In this document: positions 46,937-55,988 of the stretch, in pieces | Position numbering within the stretch: position 1 is the first letter of the stretch | How the letters are laid out: every line of letters begins with the position of its first letter | Source of the DNA: Cellulomonas sp. Root930 | GTDB lineage: Bacteria; Actinomycetota; Actinomycetes; Actinomycetales; Cellulomonadaceae | Assembly (NCBI GenBank): GCA_001429255.1 | Contig: LMJI01000001.1 | Span: 583,882 to 647,881, forward strand | Length of the DNA: 64,000 nucleotides | Direction of reading: 5' to 3' | Made by a program: the position numbers and the translations under genes | The notes under the pieces: model-generated | Seen by the model: the letters and a program-made list of their open reading frames with translations, nothing else | The model's database searches: none | What the model was told of the DNA's origin: nothing

Positions 46937-49900
46937 TCAGGCGAGGTTGTCCACCGCGCGGCGGGCCGGCAGGTGCGCGGCCAGGAGCTCCGCGAGGTGC
47001 ACGCCCTGCACCCCGGCCAGCTGGTCCGCCTGCGTGCGGCACGAGAAGCCGTCGGCCAGGAAGACGTCCCCCGCGGCGGCGTCGCGCAGTGCGGGCAGGA
47101 GCGCGTTCTCCGCCACCGCGACCGACACGTCGTAGTGCCCCTTCTCCATGCCGAAGTTCCCGGCCAGCCCGCAGCAGCCCGCGAGCGCCGAGAACTGCGC
47201 CCCGGCGTCGGTGAGCAGCCGGCGGTCGGGCGTCCACGTCATCACCGAGTGGTGGTGGCAGTGCGGCTGCACGACGGCCGTGACGTCCGACAGGTCCGGC
47301 ACCCGCCAGCGGTCGCCGGGGCCGATGGGGGCGGGCGCGGTGAGCAGCTCCGCCAGCGTGCGGGTCTCGCGGGCCACCGCGACCGCGCGCGGGTCGTCCG
47401 GGAGCAGGTCGCGCAGATCGGAGCGCAGGACCGCCGTGCAGGACGGCTCGAGGCCGACGATCGGGATGCCGTTGACGGCGAACGGACCGAGCACGCCGAG
47501 CAGGTGGGTCAGCTGCTTCTTCGCGCCGTCCAGCTGCCCCGTGCTGATCCAGGTGAGACCGCAGCAGGCGTTGTCCTCGGGGACCAGCACCTCGTACCCG
47601 GCGTCGACGAGCACCGCGACGGCGGCCTGCGCCACGGACGGCGCGAGGGTGTCGGAGAACGAGTCGGTCCAGAGCACCACCTGCGGCTTGCGCGGACCGG
47701 TCGTCCCGCCGTGCTGGGTGCCCTTGCCGGGACGCCCGAGGAACCGGTCGCCGGGACGCGCACCTGCGCGGACCTTGCGCTCGGGGTGGTGCCGACGCTC
47801 GCTCCCACCACCGGAGCGGACCAGTGTCACGCTCTCGCTCCCCGTGCCGCGCACCCAGGAGCGGAACGGCCGGCGCGCGAACGTGACCATCTGCCGCCGG
47901 GTGTCCATGCCGCCGCCGGCCAGGACCACCTTGGCGACCGGCCGGGCGCCGAGCACCGCGTTGACCAGCGAAGACAGCCCTGGGACGCCGGTGATCAGCC
48001 GCGCCCAGCGGGGCAGCCAGCCGAGGGCGTAGTGCGACGCCGGACGCAGCTTGCCGCGGTACGTCCGGTGCAGGACCTCCGACTTGTACTGCGCCATGTC
48101 GACGCCGGCCGGGCAGTCCGACGAGCACGCCTTGCAGGACAGGCAGAGGTCGAGCGACTCGTGCACCTCGGGCGACGACCAGCCGCCGCTGACGAGCGTG
48201 CCGTTCGCCATCTCCTGCAGCACGCGCGCGCGGCCGCGGGTCGAGTCCTTCTCGTCCTTCGTCGCCAGGTAGGAGGGGCACATGAAGCCGCCGGTCGCGG
48301 TGCTGTCCGCGCGGCACTTGCCGACGCCGACACAGCGGTGCAGCGCGGTGGTCAGGTCGCCCGCGTCGTGCGCGAACGAGAACCCGTGGTCGGCCAGCAG
48401 CGGGCGGGCGTGCGGCCGGCGCAGGTCGGCGTCGAGCGGGCGCGGCCGGACCAGCACGCCAGGGTTGAGCAGGTCGCGCGGGTCGAGGAGGTCCTTGAAG
48501 GCGCCGAACAGGTCGATCGTCTGCGCGGAGTACATGACCGGCAGCAGCTCCGAGCGGGCGCGGCCGTCCCCGTGCTCCCCGGAGAGCGATCCGCCGTGGC
48601 TCGCGACGAGGGCCGCGGCCTCCGTCATGAACGCGCGCAGCGGGTTGCCCGACCGCTCCAGCGGGATGTCGAGCCGCAGGTGCACGCAGCCGTCGCCGAA
48701 GTGCCCGTACGCCAGGCCGTCCACGGCGTGCGACGCCATGAGCGCCTCGAGCTCTCGCAGGTACGCGCCGAGCCGTTCGGGCGGCACGGCCGAGTCCTCG
48801 AACCCGGGCCAGGCCTGCTCACCGGACGGGGTCCGACCACCCAGGCCGGCGCCGTCCTCCCGGATCCGCCACATCGCGGCCGCCTCGGGTCCGGGCGGGA
48901 AGAGGCCCACCGCGCTCGTCCCGGCGGAGGCCGCGAGCGCGTGGGCCCGGTCCAGCGCCTCGGTCAGGTCCGAGCCGCCGACCTCGACCATCAGCCACCC
49001 GCCGCCCTCGGGCAGGGGCGGCACCGCGGCGGCACCGCGCACGCGGCGGACCACGTCGACCAGCCGGGAGTCCATGCCCTCGATGGCCAGCGGTGCATGC
49101 GCGAGCAGCGCGGGCACGGCGTCGGCGGCCGTCGGCATGTCCGGGTAGCCGAGCACCACCAGCACGGGCGCCGCGGCGATCGGCACCAGGCGGACCGTCG
49201 CGCCCAGGAGCGTCGCCACCGTGCCCTCCGTGCCGACCAGCGCCTTGGCCAGGTCGGTGCCCTTCTCGGGCAGCAGGTGCTCGAGGGAGTAGCCGGAGAC
49301 CTGCCGGCCGAAGCGGCCCAGCTCGGTCCGGATGACGTCGAGGTTCCCGCGGACGAGGGCGTCGAGACCCGGCACGACGTCGAGCGCACCCGCACCCGAC
49401 CGCGCCTCGAACCGTCGGCCGGTCCCGTCCACCACGTCGAGCGCGAGCACGTTGTCCGCGGTGCGCCCGTACGCCACCGCGCGGGGGCCGCAGGCGTTGT
49501 TGCCGATCATCCCGCCGAGCGTCGCGCGCGCCTGCGTGGACGGGTCCGGCCCGAACCGCAGCCCGTGCGGGGCCGCCGCCTTCTGCAGGCTGGCCATGAT
49601 GACGCCCGGCTCGACGCGGGCGGTCTGCGCCTCCGGGTCGATCTCGAGGATCCGGTTGACGTGCGTCGAGAAGTCGAGCACCACCCCGGTGCCCACCGCG
49701 TTCCCGGCCACCGAGGTCCCGCCGCCGCGCGCCGTCAGGGGGACGCCGAGCTCCCTGGTCACCGCGAGCGCCGCGAGCACGTCGTCGGTGTCCCGCGGGA
49801 ACGCGACGACCTGCGGGACCACGCGGTAGTTCGACGCGTCGGTGGAGAACTCGGCGCGGCGGCGCGTGCTGTCGTCGACCGCCCCGCGCAGGGCGGCCCG

Positions 49901-49972
49901 CAGCGCCTGCACCACGTCGGCGCTGTCGGATCGGCTCGGATCCCCTGCCACGGTCTCGGTCACGGCCACCAC
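46937..49972 (-). CDS. FAD-binding and (Fe-S)-binding oxidoreductase (D-lactate/2-hydroxyacid dehydrogenase-like)
   Basis: About 1011 residues combining an FAD-linked oxidase half and a GlcF-like iron-sulfur half, as in YdiJ/Dld-type 2-hydroxyacid dehydrogenases. The FAD site is LTARGGGTSVAGNAVGTGVVLD with GGMIGNNACGPRAVAYGRTADNV; the oxidase C-terminal part has SLSGEHGDGRARSELL and LLDPRDLLNPG. Two Cys clusters (CVGVGKCR...MCPSY, and CLSCKACSSDCPAGVDM) bind 4Fe-4S. Two CCG domains follow (NACCGLTW; AGCCGLAGNFGMEKGHYD). GTG 49972 or 49969 is the likely start; ATG 50011 is possible. It probably feeds electrons to the membrane quinone pool; the substrate is uncertain. Confidence 0.9.
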   Translation of the reverse strand: MVAVTETVAGDPSRSDSADVVQALRAALRGAVDDSTRRRAEFSTDASNYRVVPQVVAFPRDTDDVLAALAVTRELGVPLTARGGGTSVAGNAVGTGVVLDFSTHVNRILEIDPEAQTARVEPGVIMASLQKAAAPHGLRFGPDPSTQARATLGGMIGNNACGPRAVAYGRTADNVLALDVVDGTGRRFEARSGAGALDVVPGLDALVRGNLDVIRTELGRFGRQVSGYSLEHLLPEKGTDLAKALVGTEGTVATLLGATVRLVPIAAAPVLVVLGYPDMPTAADAVPALLAHAPLAIEGMDSRLVDVVRRVRGAAAVPPLPEGGGWLMVEVGGSDLTEALDRAHALAASAGTSAVGLFPPGPEAAAMWRIREDGAGLGGRTPSGEQAWPGFEDSAVPPERLGAYLRELEALMASHAVDGLAYGHFGDGCVHLRLDIPLERSGNPLRAFMTEAAALVASHGGSLSGEHGDGRARSELLPVMYSAQTIDLFGAFKDLLDPRDLLNPGVLVRPRPLDADLRRPHARPLLADHGFSFAHDAGDLTTALHRCVGVGKCRADSTATGGFMCPSYLATKDEKDSTRGRARVLQEMANGTLVSGGWSSPEVHESLDLCLSCKACSSDCPAGVDMAQYKSEVLHRTYRGKLRPASHYALGWLPRWARLITGVPGLSSLVNAVLGARPVAKVVLAGGGMDTRRQMVTFARRPFRSWVRGTGSESVTLVRSGGGSERRHHPERKVRAGARPGDRFLGRPGKGTQHGGTTGPRKPQVVLWTDSFSDTLAPSVAQAAVAVLVDAGYEVLVPEDNACCGLTWISTGQLDGAKKQLTHLLGVLGPFAVNGIPIVGLEPSCTAVLRSDLRDLLPDDPRAVAVARETRTLAELLTAPAPIGPGDRWRVPDLSDVTAVVQPHCHHHSVMTWTPDRRLLTDAGAQFSALAGCCGLAGNFGMEKGHYDVSVAVAENALLPALRDAAAGDVFLADGFSCRTQADQLAGVQGVHLAELLAAHLPARRAVDNLA

Positions 49973-50040
49973 GGGGGCAGTCTCGCACCGGGGACCCGCT
50001 CCCCCGCACACGTCACCGAGGGATGGTCACGAGACAGGGA

Positions 50041-50082
50041 CGTCCGAGGAAGTGAGCGCCAGGGTGACCACGTGCTCGGACG
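50041..50082. repeat. Family B 42-nt palindromic repeat, copy B2
   Basis: CGTCCGAG (50041-50048) pairs with CTCGGACG (50075-50082). The interior GAAGTGAGCGCCAGGG is shared with B3. It lies upstream of the FAD/Fe-S gene and downstream of osmC. Confidence 0.85.
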
Positions 50083-50103
50083 TCCTGGGTCCACGCGGTG
50101 CAG

Positions 50104-50145
50104 CGTCCGAGGAAGTGAGCGCCAGGGCGACCAGTTCCTCGGACG
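50104..50145. repeat. Family B 42-nt palindromic repeat, copy B3
   Basis: Best palindrome of the family: CGTCCGAGGAA (50104-50114) pairs with TTCCTCGGACG (50135-50145), with an inner CGCC/GGCG. It is 21 bp from B2 and 17 bp from the osmC stop. Confidence 0.87.
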
Positions 50146-50162
50146 CTACGGAATGGGTCGGG

Positions 50163-50600
50163 TCAGGCGAGCGAGGCGTCCAGGGTGATCTCCGTGCCGG
50201 TCAGGGCCTTGCTCACTGGGCACGTCGCCTTGGCGTTCTCGGCGGCGGCCTGGAAGCCCGCGGCGTCCAGGCCCTCGACCTCACCGCGGACCGTCAGCGC
50301 GATCGTGGTGATGTGCAGCCCGCCGGCCGGGTCCGGGCGCAGCGTGACGTCGGCGCTGACCTCGAGGGCGACCGGGGTGCCCCCGGCCGCGGCGATGACC
50401 CCGGACAGCTGCATGGCGTAGCAGGAGGTGTGCGCTGCTGCGATGAGCTCCTCCGGGCTCGTGGTGCCCCCGGCCTCCTCGGACGTCCGCTTGGGGAACG
50501 AGACGTCGAACGTGCCGGCCCCGGAGCTCGTGAGCTCGACCTGCCCGGCGCCCTCCATCAGGGTCCCGTTCCAGGCGGTGCGAGCGGTGCGCGTGGACAT
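50163..50600 (-). CDS. OsmC-family peroxiredoxin
   Basis: A 145-residue OsmC/Ohr-type thiol peroxidase for organic hydroperoxides. It has a TAWNGTLMEGAGQVEL start, TSPEELIAAAHTSCYAMQLSGVIA with the peroxidatic Cys, and ENAKATCPVSKALTGTEITLDASL with the second Cys. ATG 50600 has AAGGAGC upstream; the in-frame extension to 50648 is not conserved. It is followed by two family B palindromes. Confidence 0.93.
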   Translation of the reverse strand: MSTRTARTAWNGTLMEGAGQVELTSSGAGTFDVSFPKRTSEEAGGTTSPEELIAAAHTSCYAMQLSGVIAAAGGTPVALEVSADVTLRPDPAGGLHITTIALTVRGEVEGLDAAGFQAAAENAKATCPVSKALTGTEITLDASLA

Positions 50601-50666
50601 GGTGCTCCTTCGTGCTCGATCGGCCGGGCAGATGCCCGGGACCTCCACGCTAGACAGCCGGGCGGC

Positions 50667-51824
50667 TCAGCGCGCGCGCTCGAGGTGGGCGGTGACGATC
50701 TGCGGCGGAGCGCCGGCCTGCCGCAGCGCCCACGCCGCGCGTGCGTGCAGGGCGCGACGCTGGTCGGGCTCGAGCCCGTTGTACAGGGCGCCGCGCACGA
50801 GGTCGTGCCCGAACACCAGCCGGTCGCCGCGCGCGCGGACGACGCCCGCGGCCAGGCCGTGCCGCAGGGTGCGCCAGCAGTCGCCGACCGGGTCTCCGAC
50901 CAGGGACGCCAGGTCGGCGATCACGAACGACGTGCCGAGCACGGACGCCTGCCCGAGCAGCGCGAGGACGTCGGGCCCGAGGTACTCGATGCGCCGCCGG
51001 ACCACCTCGTCCAGGGGCGTCAGCCAGGCGACGCCCGTCGAGTCGAGGACCCCGTCGGTGACGACCAGGGCACCCGCGGCTCGAGCGGTCCGCACCACGT
51101 CCGCCACGAGCCGGGGATTGCCGCCCGTCGTCGCGAGCGTGCCGCGCAGCGACGGCCCCACCGGGCTGCCGACCAGGTTCTCGGCGAGCTCCACCGTGGC
51201 GCGCGCGTTCAGCGGCCGCAGCTCGAGGTAGCGGGCCCCCGCTCGCGTCCAGGCGGCGACCGCCGCCGCGAGCTCGGGGCGGTAGGGCACCGGACGCATC
51301 GTGAGCACGACGAGCGCCCGGGGCACCGCGCCCTCGTGCGCCAGCTGCAGGAGCACCTCGAGCGAGGGGGCGTCCGCCTCGTGCACGTCCTCGAGCACCA
51401 GGGCCCACGGGCGGCTGTCGCCGTGGCGGCGCAGCAGGGCGGCGAACAGCTCGGCCGCGCGGTCGTGGCGGGCGACGGACCGGACGGGGTCGGCGTAGAT
51501 CGCGTCGAGCAGGTCGGTCAGCTCCGCCTCGACGGGACCGCGGCCGGCTCGGCCCGAGCGCACCAGCAGGGCGTCGGAGAGCAGGGCGAAGGGCCAGTTG
51601 CGCAGCTCGCTCGCGCGGGCGGTGAGCAGCTCGACGTCCAGGAGCCGGGCCGAACCGCGCAGGGCGTCGACCAGGCTCGTCTTGCCGACGCCCGCCTCAC
51701 CCTCGAGCAGCACCGTCATGCCGACCCCGTCGGCGGCCGTCGACAACAGGTCGTCGAGGTCGTCGAGCTCGGCGGCCCGGCCGACCAGGGGCCACGTCCG
51801 CCCCGGCTCGGCCGCGGTGCTCAT
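50667..51824 (-). CDS. AAA ATPase of LuxR/LAL type lacking an output domain
   Basis: A 385-residue STAND-like ATPase. It begins MSTAAEPGRTWPLVGRAAELDDLDDLL with Walker A LLEGEAGVGKTSLVDAL, Walker B WALVLEDVHEADAPSLEVLLQL, a sensor segment ALVVLTMRPVPY, and TGGNPRLVADVV. These match the N-terminal half of LAL-type LuxR regulators (about 900 residues). The protein ends soon after a region similar to the helical arm, with no tetratricopeptide region or LuxR helix-turn-helix, and osmC starts 66 bp later. It may be a stable short form or a remnant. ATG 51824; the open frame continues upstream into the next gene on the opposite reading and is not used. Confidence 0.75.
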   Translation of the reverse strand: MSTAAEPGRTWPLVGRAAELDDLDDLLSTAADGVGMTVLLEGEAGVGKTSLVDALRGSARLLDVELLTARASELRNWPFALLSDALLVRSGRAGRGPVEAELTDLLDAIYADPVRSVARHDRAAELFAALLRRHGDSRPWALVLEDVHEADAPSLEVLLQLAHEGAVPRALVVLTMRPVPYRPELAAAVAAWTRAGARYLELRPLNARATVELAENLVGSPVGPSLRGTLATTGGNPRLVADVVRTARAAGALVVTDGVLDSTGVAWLTPLDEVVRRRIEYLGPDVLALLGQASVLGTSFVIADLASLVGDPVGDCWRTLRHGLAAGVVRARGDRLVFGHDLVRGALYNGLEPDQRRALHARAAWALRQAGAPPQIVTAHLERAR

Positions 51825-51868
51825 GCGCCCGATCGTAGGGCCGCGGTACCCGATCCGGGCCGGACCGA

Positions 51869-53062
51869 TCAGTCCGTGTACTCCCAGTGCCACGCCTCGG
51901 GCTTGCTGCCGCCGCTCTCCGCCCACGACGGGTGCGTCCAGTTCAGGGCCGGAGCGTTGGCCGTCATCCACCGGTACTGCTTGGTGCCGAAGGTCTCGAT
52001 ACCGCCGCCGAGGTCCACCGCCACACCCGTGCCGTGGTTGGACGTCCCGGGCGTCGCGCACAGGTAGCCCTTGGTGCGCTTGCACAGGACCTGGCCGGCG
52101 TAGGAGCGGTAGGAGTCGCTGATCGTGAGGTTCGTGCCGAACTTGGCACGGAAGGCGGCATTGAGGATGTCGAGCTGCTCGGCGGCGTCGCAGCGGAGCC
52201 GCACGGAGGAGTCGAAGCTCACGCCGCAGAGGGCGGAGTCGGGGATCTTGCCGTTGGAGTAGCCGAGGAGCGACTGCTTCCACGCGGCACGGGTGGCCGC
52301 CTCTGCCTCGGCGGCGGCCTGCGCGGCGGCGGCGGCGTCGGCAGCAGCCTGGGCGGCGGCAGCCGCAGCGGCGACGTCGGCAGCCTTCTTCGCCTCGGCG
52401 CTCTCCTTTGCGGTGGCGGTGGCGGTGGCGACGGCGGCGACGGCCTCCCGCAGCTCGGCGGTCGTCGCGTCCTCCTCGCCGGTGGTCGGCGGGATCGTCG
52501 GCACGGCGGCCGGCGTCTGCTCGAACACGGACGCGGGGTCGGGATCGGCGGCTGGGGTCGGGGTGCTCGTCGCGGCCGCGGCGGGCTCCTCCGCGGCGAC
52601 GGAGGTGCCCTCCATGCCCGTGACCTCCTCGCGGTCGGCCGAGCGGGACGTCGCGGCGCCGCGGTCGACCTCGGCGGTCGCGACGGCGAGCAGCTCGTCG
52701 AGGTGCGCGGTCGCGGCCTCGAGGGCCTGGAGCTGCGAGGCGTCGATCGCGACCTGCGCCGCCTCCGCCTGGACCGACTGCGCGACCTGCATCGCGTCGG
52801 TGGCGACCTCGACCGCACCGGCCCGCGCCTGCTCGACCTGGGCGCTCGAGCTGGGGGCCGGGAGTGCGCCGATGAGCGCGCTCCCACCGTCACGGGCATT
52901 GGCCGACACGGCCACCATCGCGCACATGCTGAGGGCGAGCGCCGTGACCACGGCACCCTGGGCGAGGCGGGCAGGGTGGGCGACAGCACGCGCAGGCGCA
53001 GGGCGCGCCGCAGCGTGCCGGCCACTCGCTGGCCGACCTCGGAACGGAATCTTGTTACTCAC
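51869..53062 (-). CDS. Exported D,D-carboxypeptidase-like peptidase (VanY/M15 family)
   Basis: About 397 residues with a signal-anchor (VVTALALSMCAMVAVSANA), a long Ala-rich coiled-coil/linker (about 65-270), and a C-terminal M15B-type zinc peptidase domain. The domain shows ISDSYRSYAGQVLCKR, the zinc motif SNHGTGVAVDLGGG (HxxxxxxD) and a WHWEYTD end with the third ligand His. The domain probably trims D-Ala from wall peptides. GTG 53062 (VSNKIPFRG) and GTG 53071 are both possible; the latter would use a rare TTA codon second. A 16-nt inverted repeat (GTTAC/GTAAC, 53054-53069) surrounds the start. Confidence 0.88.
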   Translation of the reverse strand: MSNKIPFRGRPASGRHAAARPAPARAVAHPARLAQGAVVTALALSMCAMVAVSANARDGGSALIGALPAPSSSAQVEQARAGAVEVATDAMQVAQSVQAEAAQVAIDASQLQALEAATAHLDELLAVATAEVDRGAATSRSADREEVTGMEGTSVAAEEPAAAATSTPTPAADPDPASVFEQTPAAVPTIPPTTGEEDATTAELREAVAAVATATATAKESAEAKKAADVAAAAAAAQAAADAAAAAQAAAEAEAATRAAWKQSLLGYSNGKIPDSALCGVSFDSSVRLRCDAAEQLDILNAAFRAKFGTNLTISDSYRSYAGQVLCKRTKGYLCATPGTSNHGTGVAVDLGGGIETFGTKQYRWMTANAPALNWTHPSWAESGGSKPEAWHWEYTD

Positions 53063-53190
53063 GCGTAACACGTTAAGTTCTTCGGCCGGTCGCCCTTGAC
53101 ACTTGAGGCCTCAGGGCGGGGGAGATCTCGTGTGGATCTCGTCACGTCTCCGTCACACAATTCACAGGGACGGGCCGCTACGCTTTCGCC

Positions 53191-53523
53191 GTGCCCCCCG
53201 AACCACCCGCCACCCCGCCCCCGTCGGCCACCCCGGTGCAGGGTCTCGACGACCTCTACGACATCGCCCGGCTGGCCGACCGGCTCGGGGTCGAGCACGC
53301 CACCATCCGGGTCTGGCTGTCCCGCAAGGTGCCGTGGCTGCCGCAGCCCGACGGCCGCCTGAACGGCGGTGCGGTCTGGCGCGCCACGACGCTCGAGGGC
53401 ATCGAGATGCGCCGCGAGCGGGGTCGCCCGGGCCGCAAGCCGAAGTTCGTCCCGCCCCCGTCGGCGGCCGACGTCCCGCGCACGGGGATGATCCCGATCG
53501 TCCCCGTGAAGGAGACCGTCTAG
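53191..53523 (+). CDS. Small helix-turn-helix protein
   Basis: A 110-residue protein starting at GTG 53191 (MPPEPPATPPPSATPVQG). After a Pro-rich N-terminus it has a MerR/AlpA-like helix-turn-helix: LYDIARLADRLGVEHATIRVWLSRKVPWLPQPDGRLNGGAVWRATTLEGI. A basic, Pro-rich tail follows (RRERGRPGRKPKFVPPP). It could bind DNA as a small regulator; the target is unknown. Its stop codon shares bases with the stop of the converging GMC oxidoreductase gene. Confidence 0.65.
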   Translation: MPPEPPATPPPSATPVQGLDDLYDIARLADRLGVEHATIRVWLSRKVPWLPQPDGRLNGGAVWRATTLEGIEMRRERGRPGRKPKFVPPPSAADVPRTGMIPIVPVKETV

Positions 53524-55208
53524 AGCACGGTCAGGCGCAGCGCGCCCGGGGCCGACGCCGGCACCGCCGGCCGTGCCGGTCGGACCGGACTCACCCGCGC
53601 ATAGGGCTCTCCGAGCGCGGGCCGTGGATCCGGGTCCCCCGCGTTGGGCCACAGCGAGAACGCCCGCTCCGCCTGCGCGGTGATGGTGAGGGACGGGTTC
53701 ACCCCGAGGTTCGCGGAGATGGTCGACCCGTCCACCACGTGCAGGCCGGGGTGGCCGAACACCCGGTGGTACGCGTCGACCACACCCTCGTCCGGGGACC
53801 GCCCGATCGTGCAGCCGCCCAGGAAGTGCGCGGTCATGGGCACGTCGACCACCTCGCCGAGGCTGCTCGCCGCGAAGCCGCCGAGGTGCGCGGCCATCCG
53901 GCGGTAGGCGGCGTTCGCGGCCGGGATCCAGGTCGGGTTGGGCTCGCCCTCCCCCGGGCTCGACGTCAGCCGCGTGGTGCCGCGCCAGGTCCGTCGCGGT
54001 CGCACGGTGATCGACGCGCCGCCGGTCTGCATGACCAGCCCGATGACCGTGCGCTGCGACCAGCTGCCCAGGCCGAGCAGCAGCGACGCCACCTGACCGG
54101 GGTGCCGCAGGACGTTGCCGAGCCAGCGCACCGGTCGGGGGACGCGCCCGCCGCCGTCGGTGAGGACGGTGCTCAGCAGGCCCATGAGGTTGGACCCGCG
54201 GCCGTACCGGACCGGCTCGAGGTGGGTGTGGTCGTCGAGGTGCACCGAGGACGTGATGGCCACTCCGCGCGAGAGGTCCGGCCGGCGTCGCCAGCCGCGC
54301 CACCGCGTCGCCGCCCCGCCGAGCTGCTCGCTGTTGGTCCGGGTCAGCGCGCCGAGCCGGTCGGACAGCCCCGGCAGCGTGCCGTCCGCCTTCATCCGGT
54401 GCAGGAGCTCCTGGGTGCCCCACGTGCCGGCGGCGACGACCACCTGGTCGGCGGTCACGGTCCTGGCTCCGCCCCGCCGGCCGGTGCGCCTGGTGCGGAC
54501 CTCCCACTCGGGACCGCGGGGGCGCACGGAGGTCACGGTCGTCTCGGCGACCACCCGGGCGCCCGCGCGCTCCGCCAGGTACAGGTAGTTGGTGGGCAGC
54601 GTGTTCTTGGCGCCGTGGCGGCAGCCCGTCATGCACTCGCCGCACTCGAGGCAGCCGCGCCGCTCCGGACCGGCTCCGCCGAAGAACGGGTCGGGCACCC
54701 GGGCGCCCGGCGTCCCGAACACCACGCCGACGGGCGCCAGGCGGAACGAGTCGCCGACGCCGAGGTCGACCGCGGCCCTGCGCACGATCTCGTCCGACGG
54801 CGTGCAGGTGGGGTTGTCGACGACGCCGAGCATGCGGCTCGCCTGGTCGTAGTGCGGCGCCAGCTCGGCGCGCCAGTCGGTGATGCCCGCCCACTGGGGG
54901 TCCGCGTAGAACGCGTCGGACGTGGGCCGGTAGAGGGTGTTCGCGTACACGAGCGAGCCGCCGCCGACGCCCGCCCCGGCGAGCACCACCACGTCGGGCA
55001 GCACGTGGATCCGCTGGATGCCGAGCCAGCCGAGCCGCGGCGCCCAGAGGAACCGGCTGACGTCCCACGAGGTGCGCGGCAGCGTCTCGTCGGTGAATCG
55101 CCGACCTGCCTCGAGCACGAGGACGCGATACCCCTTCTCGACGAGCCGCAGGGCGGCCACCGACCCGCCGAACCCGGAGCCGACGACCACGACGTCGTAC
55201 TCGGCCAT
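53520..55208 (-). CDS. GMC oxidoreductase (cholesterol oxidase-like)
   Basis: A 562-residue FAD enzyme. It has an N-terminal VVVVGSGFGGSVAALRLVEKGYRVLVLEAG, VLAGAGVGGGSLVYANTLYRP and a cysteine-rich segment CLECGECMTGCRHGAKNTL. The FAD-domain return is VVVAAGTWGTQELLHRMK, and the C-terminal active-site region is MTAHFLGGCTIGRSPDEGVVD then HVVDGSTISANLGVNPSLTITAQAERAF, as in cholesterol oxidases. No signal peptide is present, so it acts in the cytoplasm or at the membrane. The substrate (a sterol or other alcohol) is uncertain. ATG 55208 has GAGGAGC upstream. It is divergent from the PCMT-like gene. Confidence 0.88.
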   Translation of the reverse strand: MAEYDVVVVGSGFGGSVAALRLVEKGYRVLVLEAGRRFTDETLPRTSWDVSRFLWAPRLGWLGIQRIHVLPDVVVLAGAGVGGGSLVYANTLYRPTSDAFYADPQWAGITDWRAELAPHYDQASRMLGVVDNPTCTPSDEIVRRAAVDLGVGDSFRLAPVGVVFGTPGARVPDPFFGGAGPERRGCLECGECMTGCRHGAKNTLPTNYLYLAERAGARVVAETTVTSVRPRGPEWEVRTRRTGRRGGARTVTADQVVVAAGTWGTQELLHRMKADGTLPGLSDRLGALTRTNSEQLGGAATRWRGWRRRPDLSRGVAITSSVHLDDHTHLEPVRYGRGSNLMGLLSTVLTDGGGRVPRPVRWLGNVLRHPGQVASLLLGLGSWSQRTVIGLVMQTGGASITVRPRRTWRGTTRLTSSPGEGEPNPTWIPAANAAYRRMAAHLGGFAASSLGEVVDVPMTAHFLGGCTIGRSPDEGVVDAYHRVFGHPGLHVVDGSTISANLGVNPSLTITAQAERAFSLWPNAGDPDPRPALGEPYARVSPVRPARPAVPASAPGALRLTVL

Positions 55209-55251
55209 GTGCAGCTCCTCGGGATCGGGAGCCCGATCGTAGGCTCGTCCC

Positions 55252-55836
55252 ATGCGCGAGGGCGCCGACCCGACACGCGCCGCCGACGTGGCCGACGCGA
55301 TGCGCGAGCTCGCCCGTGCGCGGTTCCTGCCCCCGGAGCAGCGCGCCCGCGCGGCCGAGGACCACCCGCTGCCTCTGTGGCACGGCCAGACCAGCTCGCA
55401 GCCGAGCACCGTGTCGTTCATGCTCCGGCTCCTGCAGGTGCCCGTCGGGGCACGGGTGCTGGACGTCGGGTCCGGTTCCGGCTGGACCACCGCGCTGCTC
55501 GCGTGGCTCGTCGGCCCCCGCGGCGGGGTGCTGGGACTGGAGCTGGACCCCGAGCTGGCCGAGTGGGGTGCGGCCAACCTCGACGCGTGCGACCTGCCCT
55601 GGGCCCGCATCGAGCGGGCGACCCCCGGTGCGCTCGGCCGGCCCGTCGACGGCGGGTGGGACCGGATCCTCGTCTCGGCGTCCCCACGCCGGCTGCCGAC
55701 CACCCTGGTGGACCAGCTCGGCGACGACGGGCGCATGGTGATCCCGGTGCGCTCGACGATGCACCTGGTCGAGCGGCAGGACGGCCGGACCGAGATCACC
55801 ACGCACGGGTCGTTCGTGTTCGTCCCGCTGCGCTGA
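55252..55836 (+). CDS. Protein-L-isoaspartate O-methyltransferase-like protein
   Basis: A 194-residue SAM-dependent methyltransferase resembling PCMT. It has the conserved WHGQTSSQPSTVSFMLRLLQ substrate region, motif I VLDVGSGSGWTTALLAWLVG, GVLGLELDPELAEWG, WDRILVSASPRRLP and LVDQLGDDGRMVIPVR. It may repair isoaspartyl residues in aged proteins; proteins annotated this way often have other targets. ATG 55252 lies 43 bp from the divergent GMC oxidoreductase start. Confidence 0.85.
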   Translation: MREGADPTRAADVADAMRELARARFLPPEQRARAAEDHPLPLWHGQTSSQPSTVSFMLRLLQVPVGARVLDVGSGSGWTTALLAWLVGPRGGVLGLELDPELAEWGAANLDACDLPWARIERATPGALGRPVDGGWDRILVSASPRRLPTTLVDQLGDDGRMVIPVRSTMHLVERQDGRTEITTHGSFVFVPLR

Positions 55837-55988
55837 GGACGCAGGTCACGAACAGGAAACGATCATTTCGCCAGAAGGTGACGAATGCCGTACCTGCCAG
55901 TAACGTGCACCGGGCGTGCGCCTGCGTGTGACTACCGTCACGTTGCGGCGCACGCACGTCGATACTCCTCGAAGCCAGGGATGCGCAC

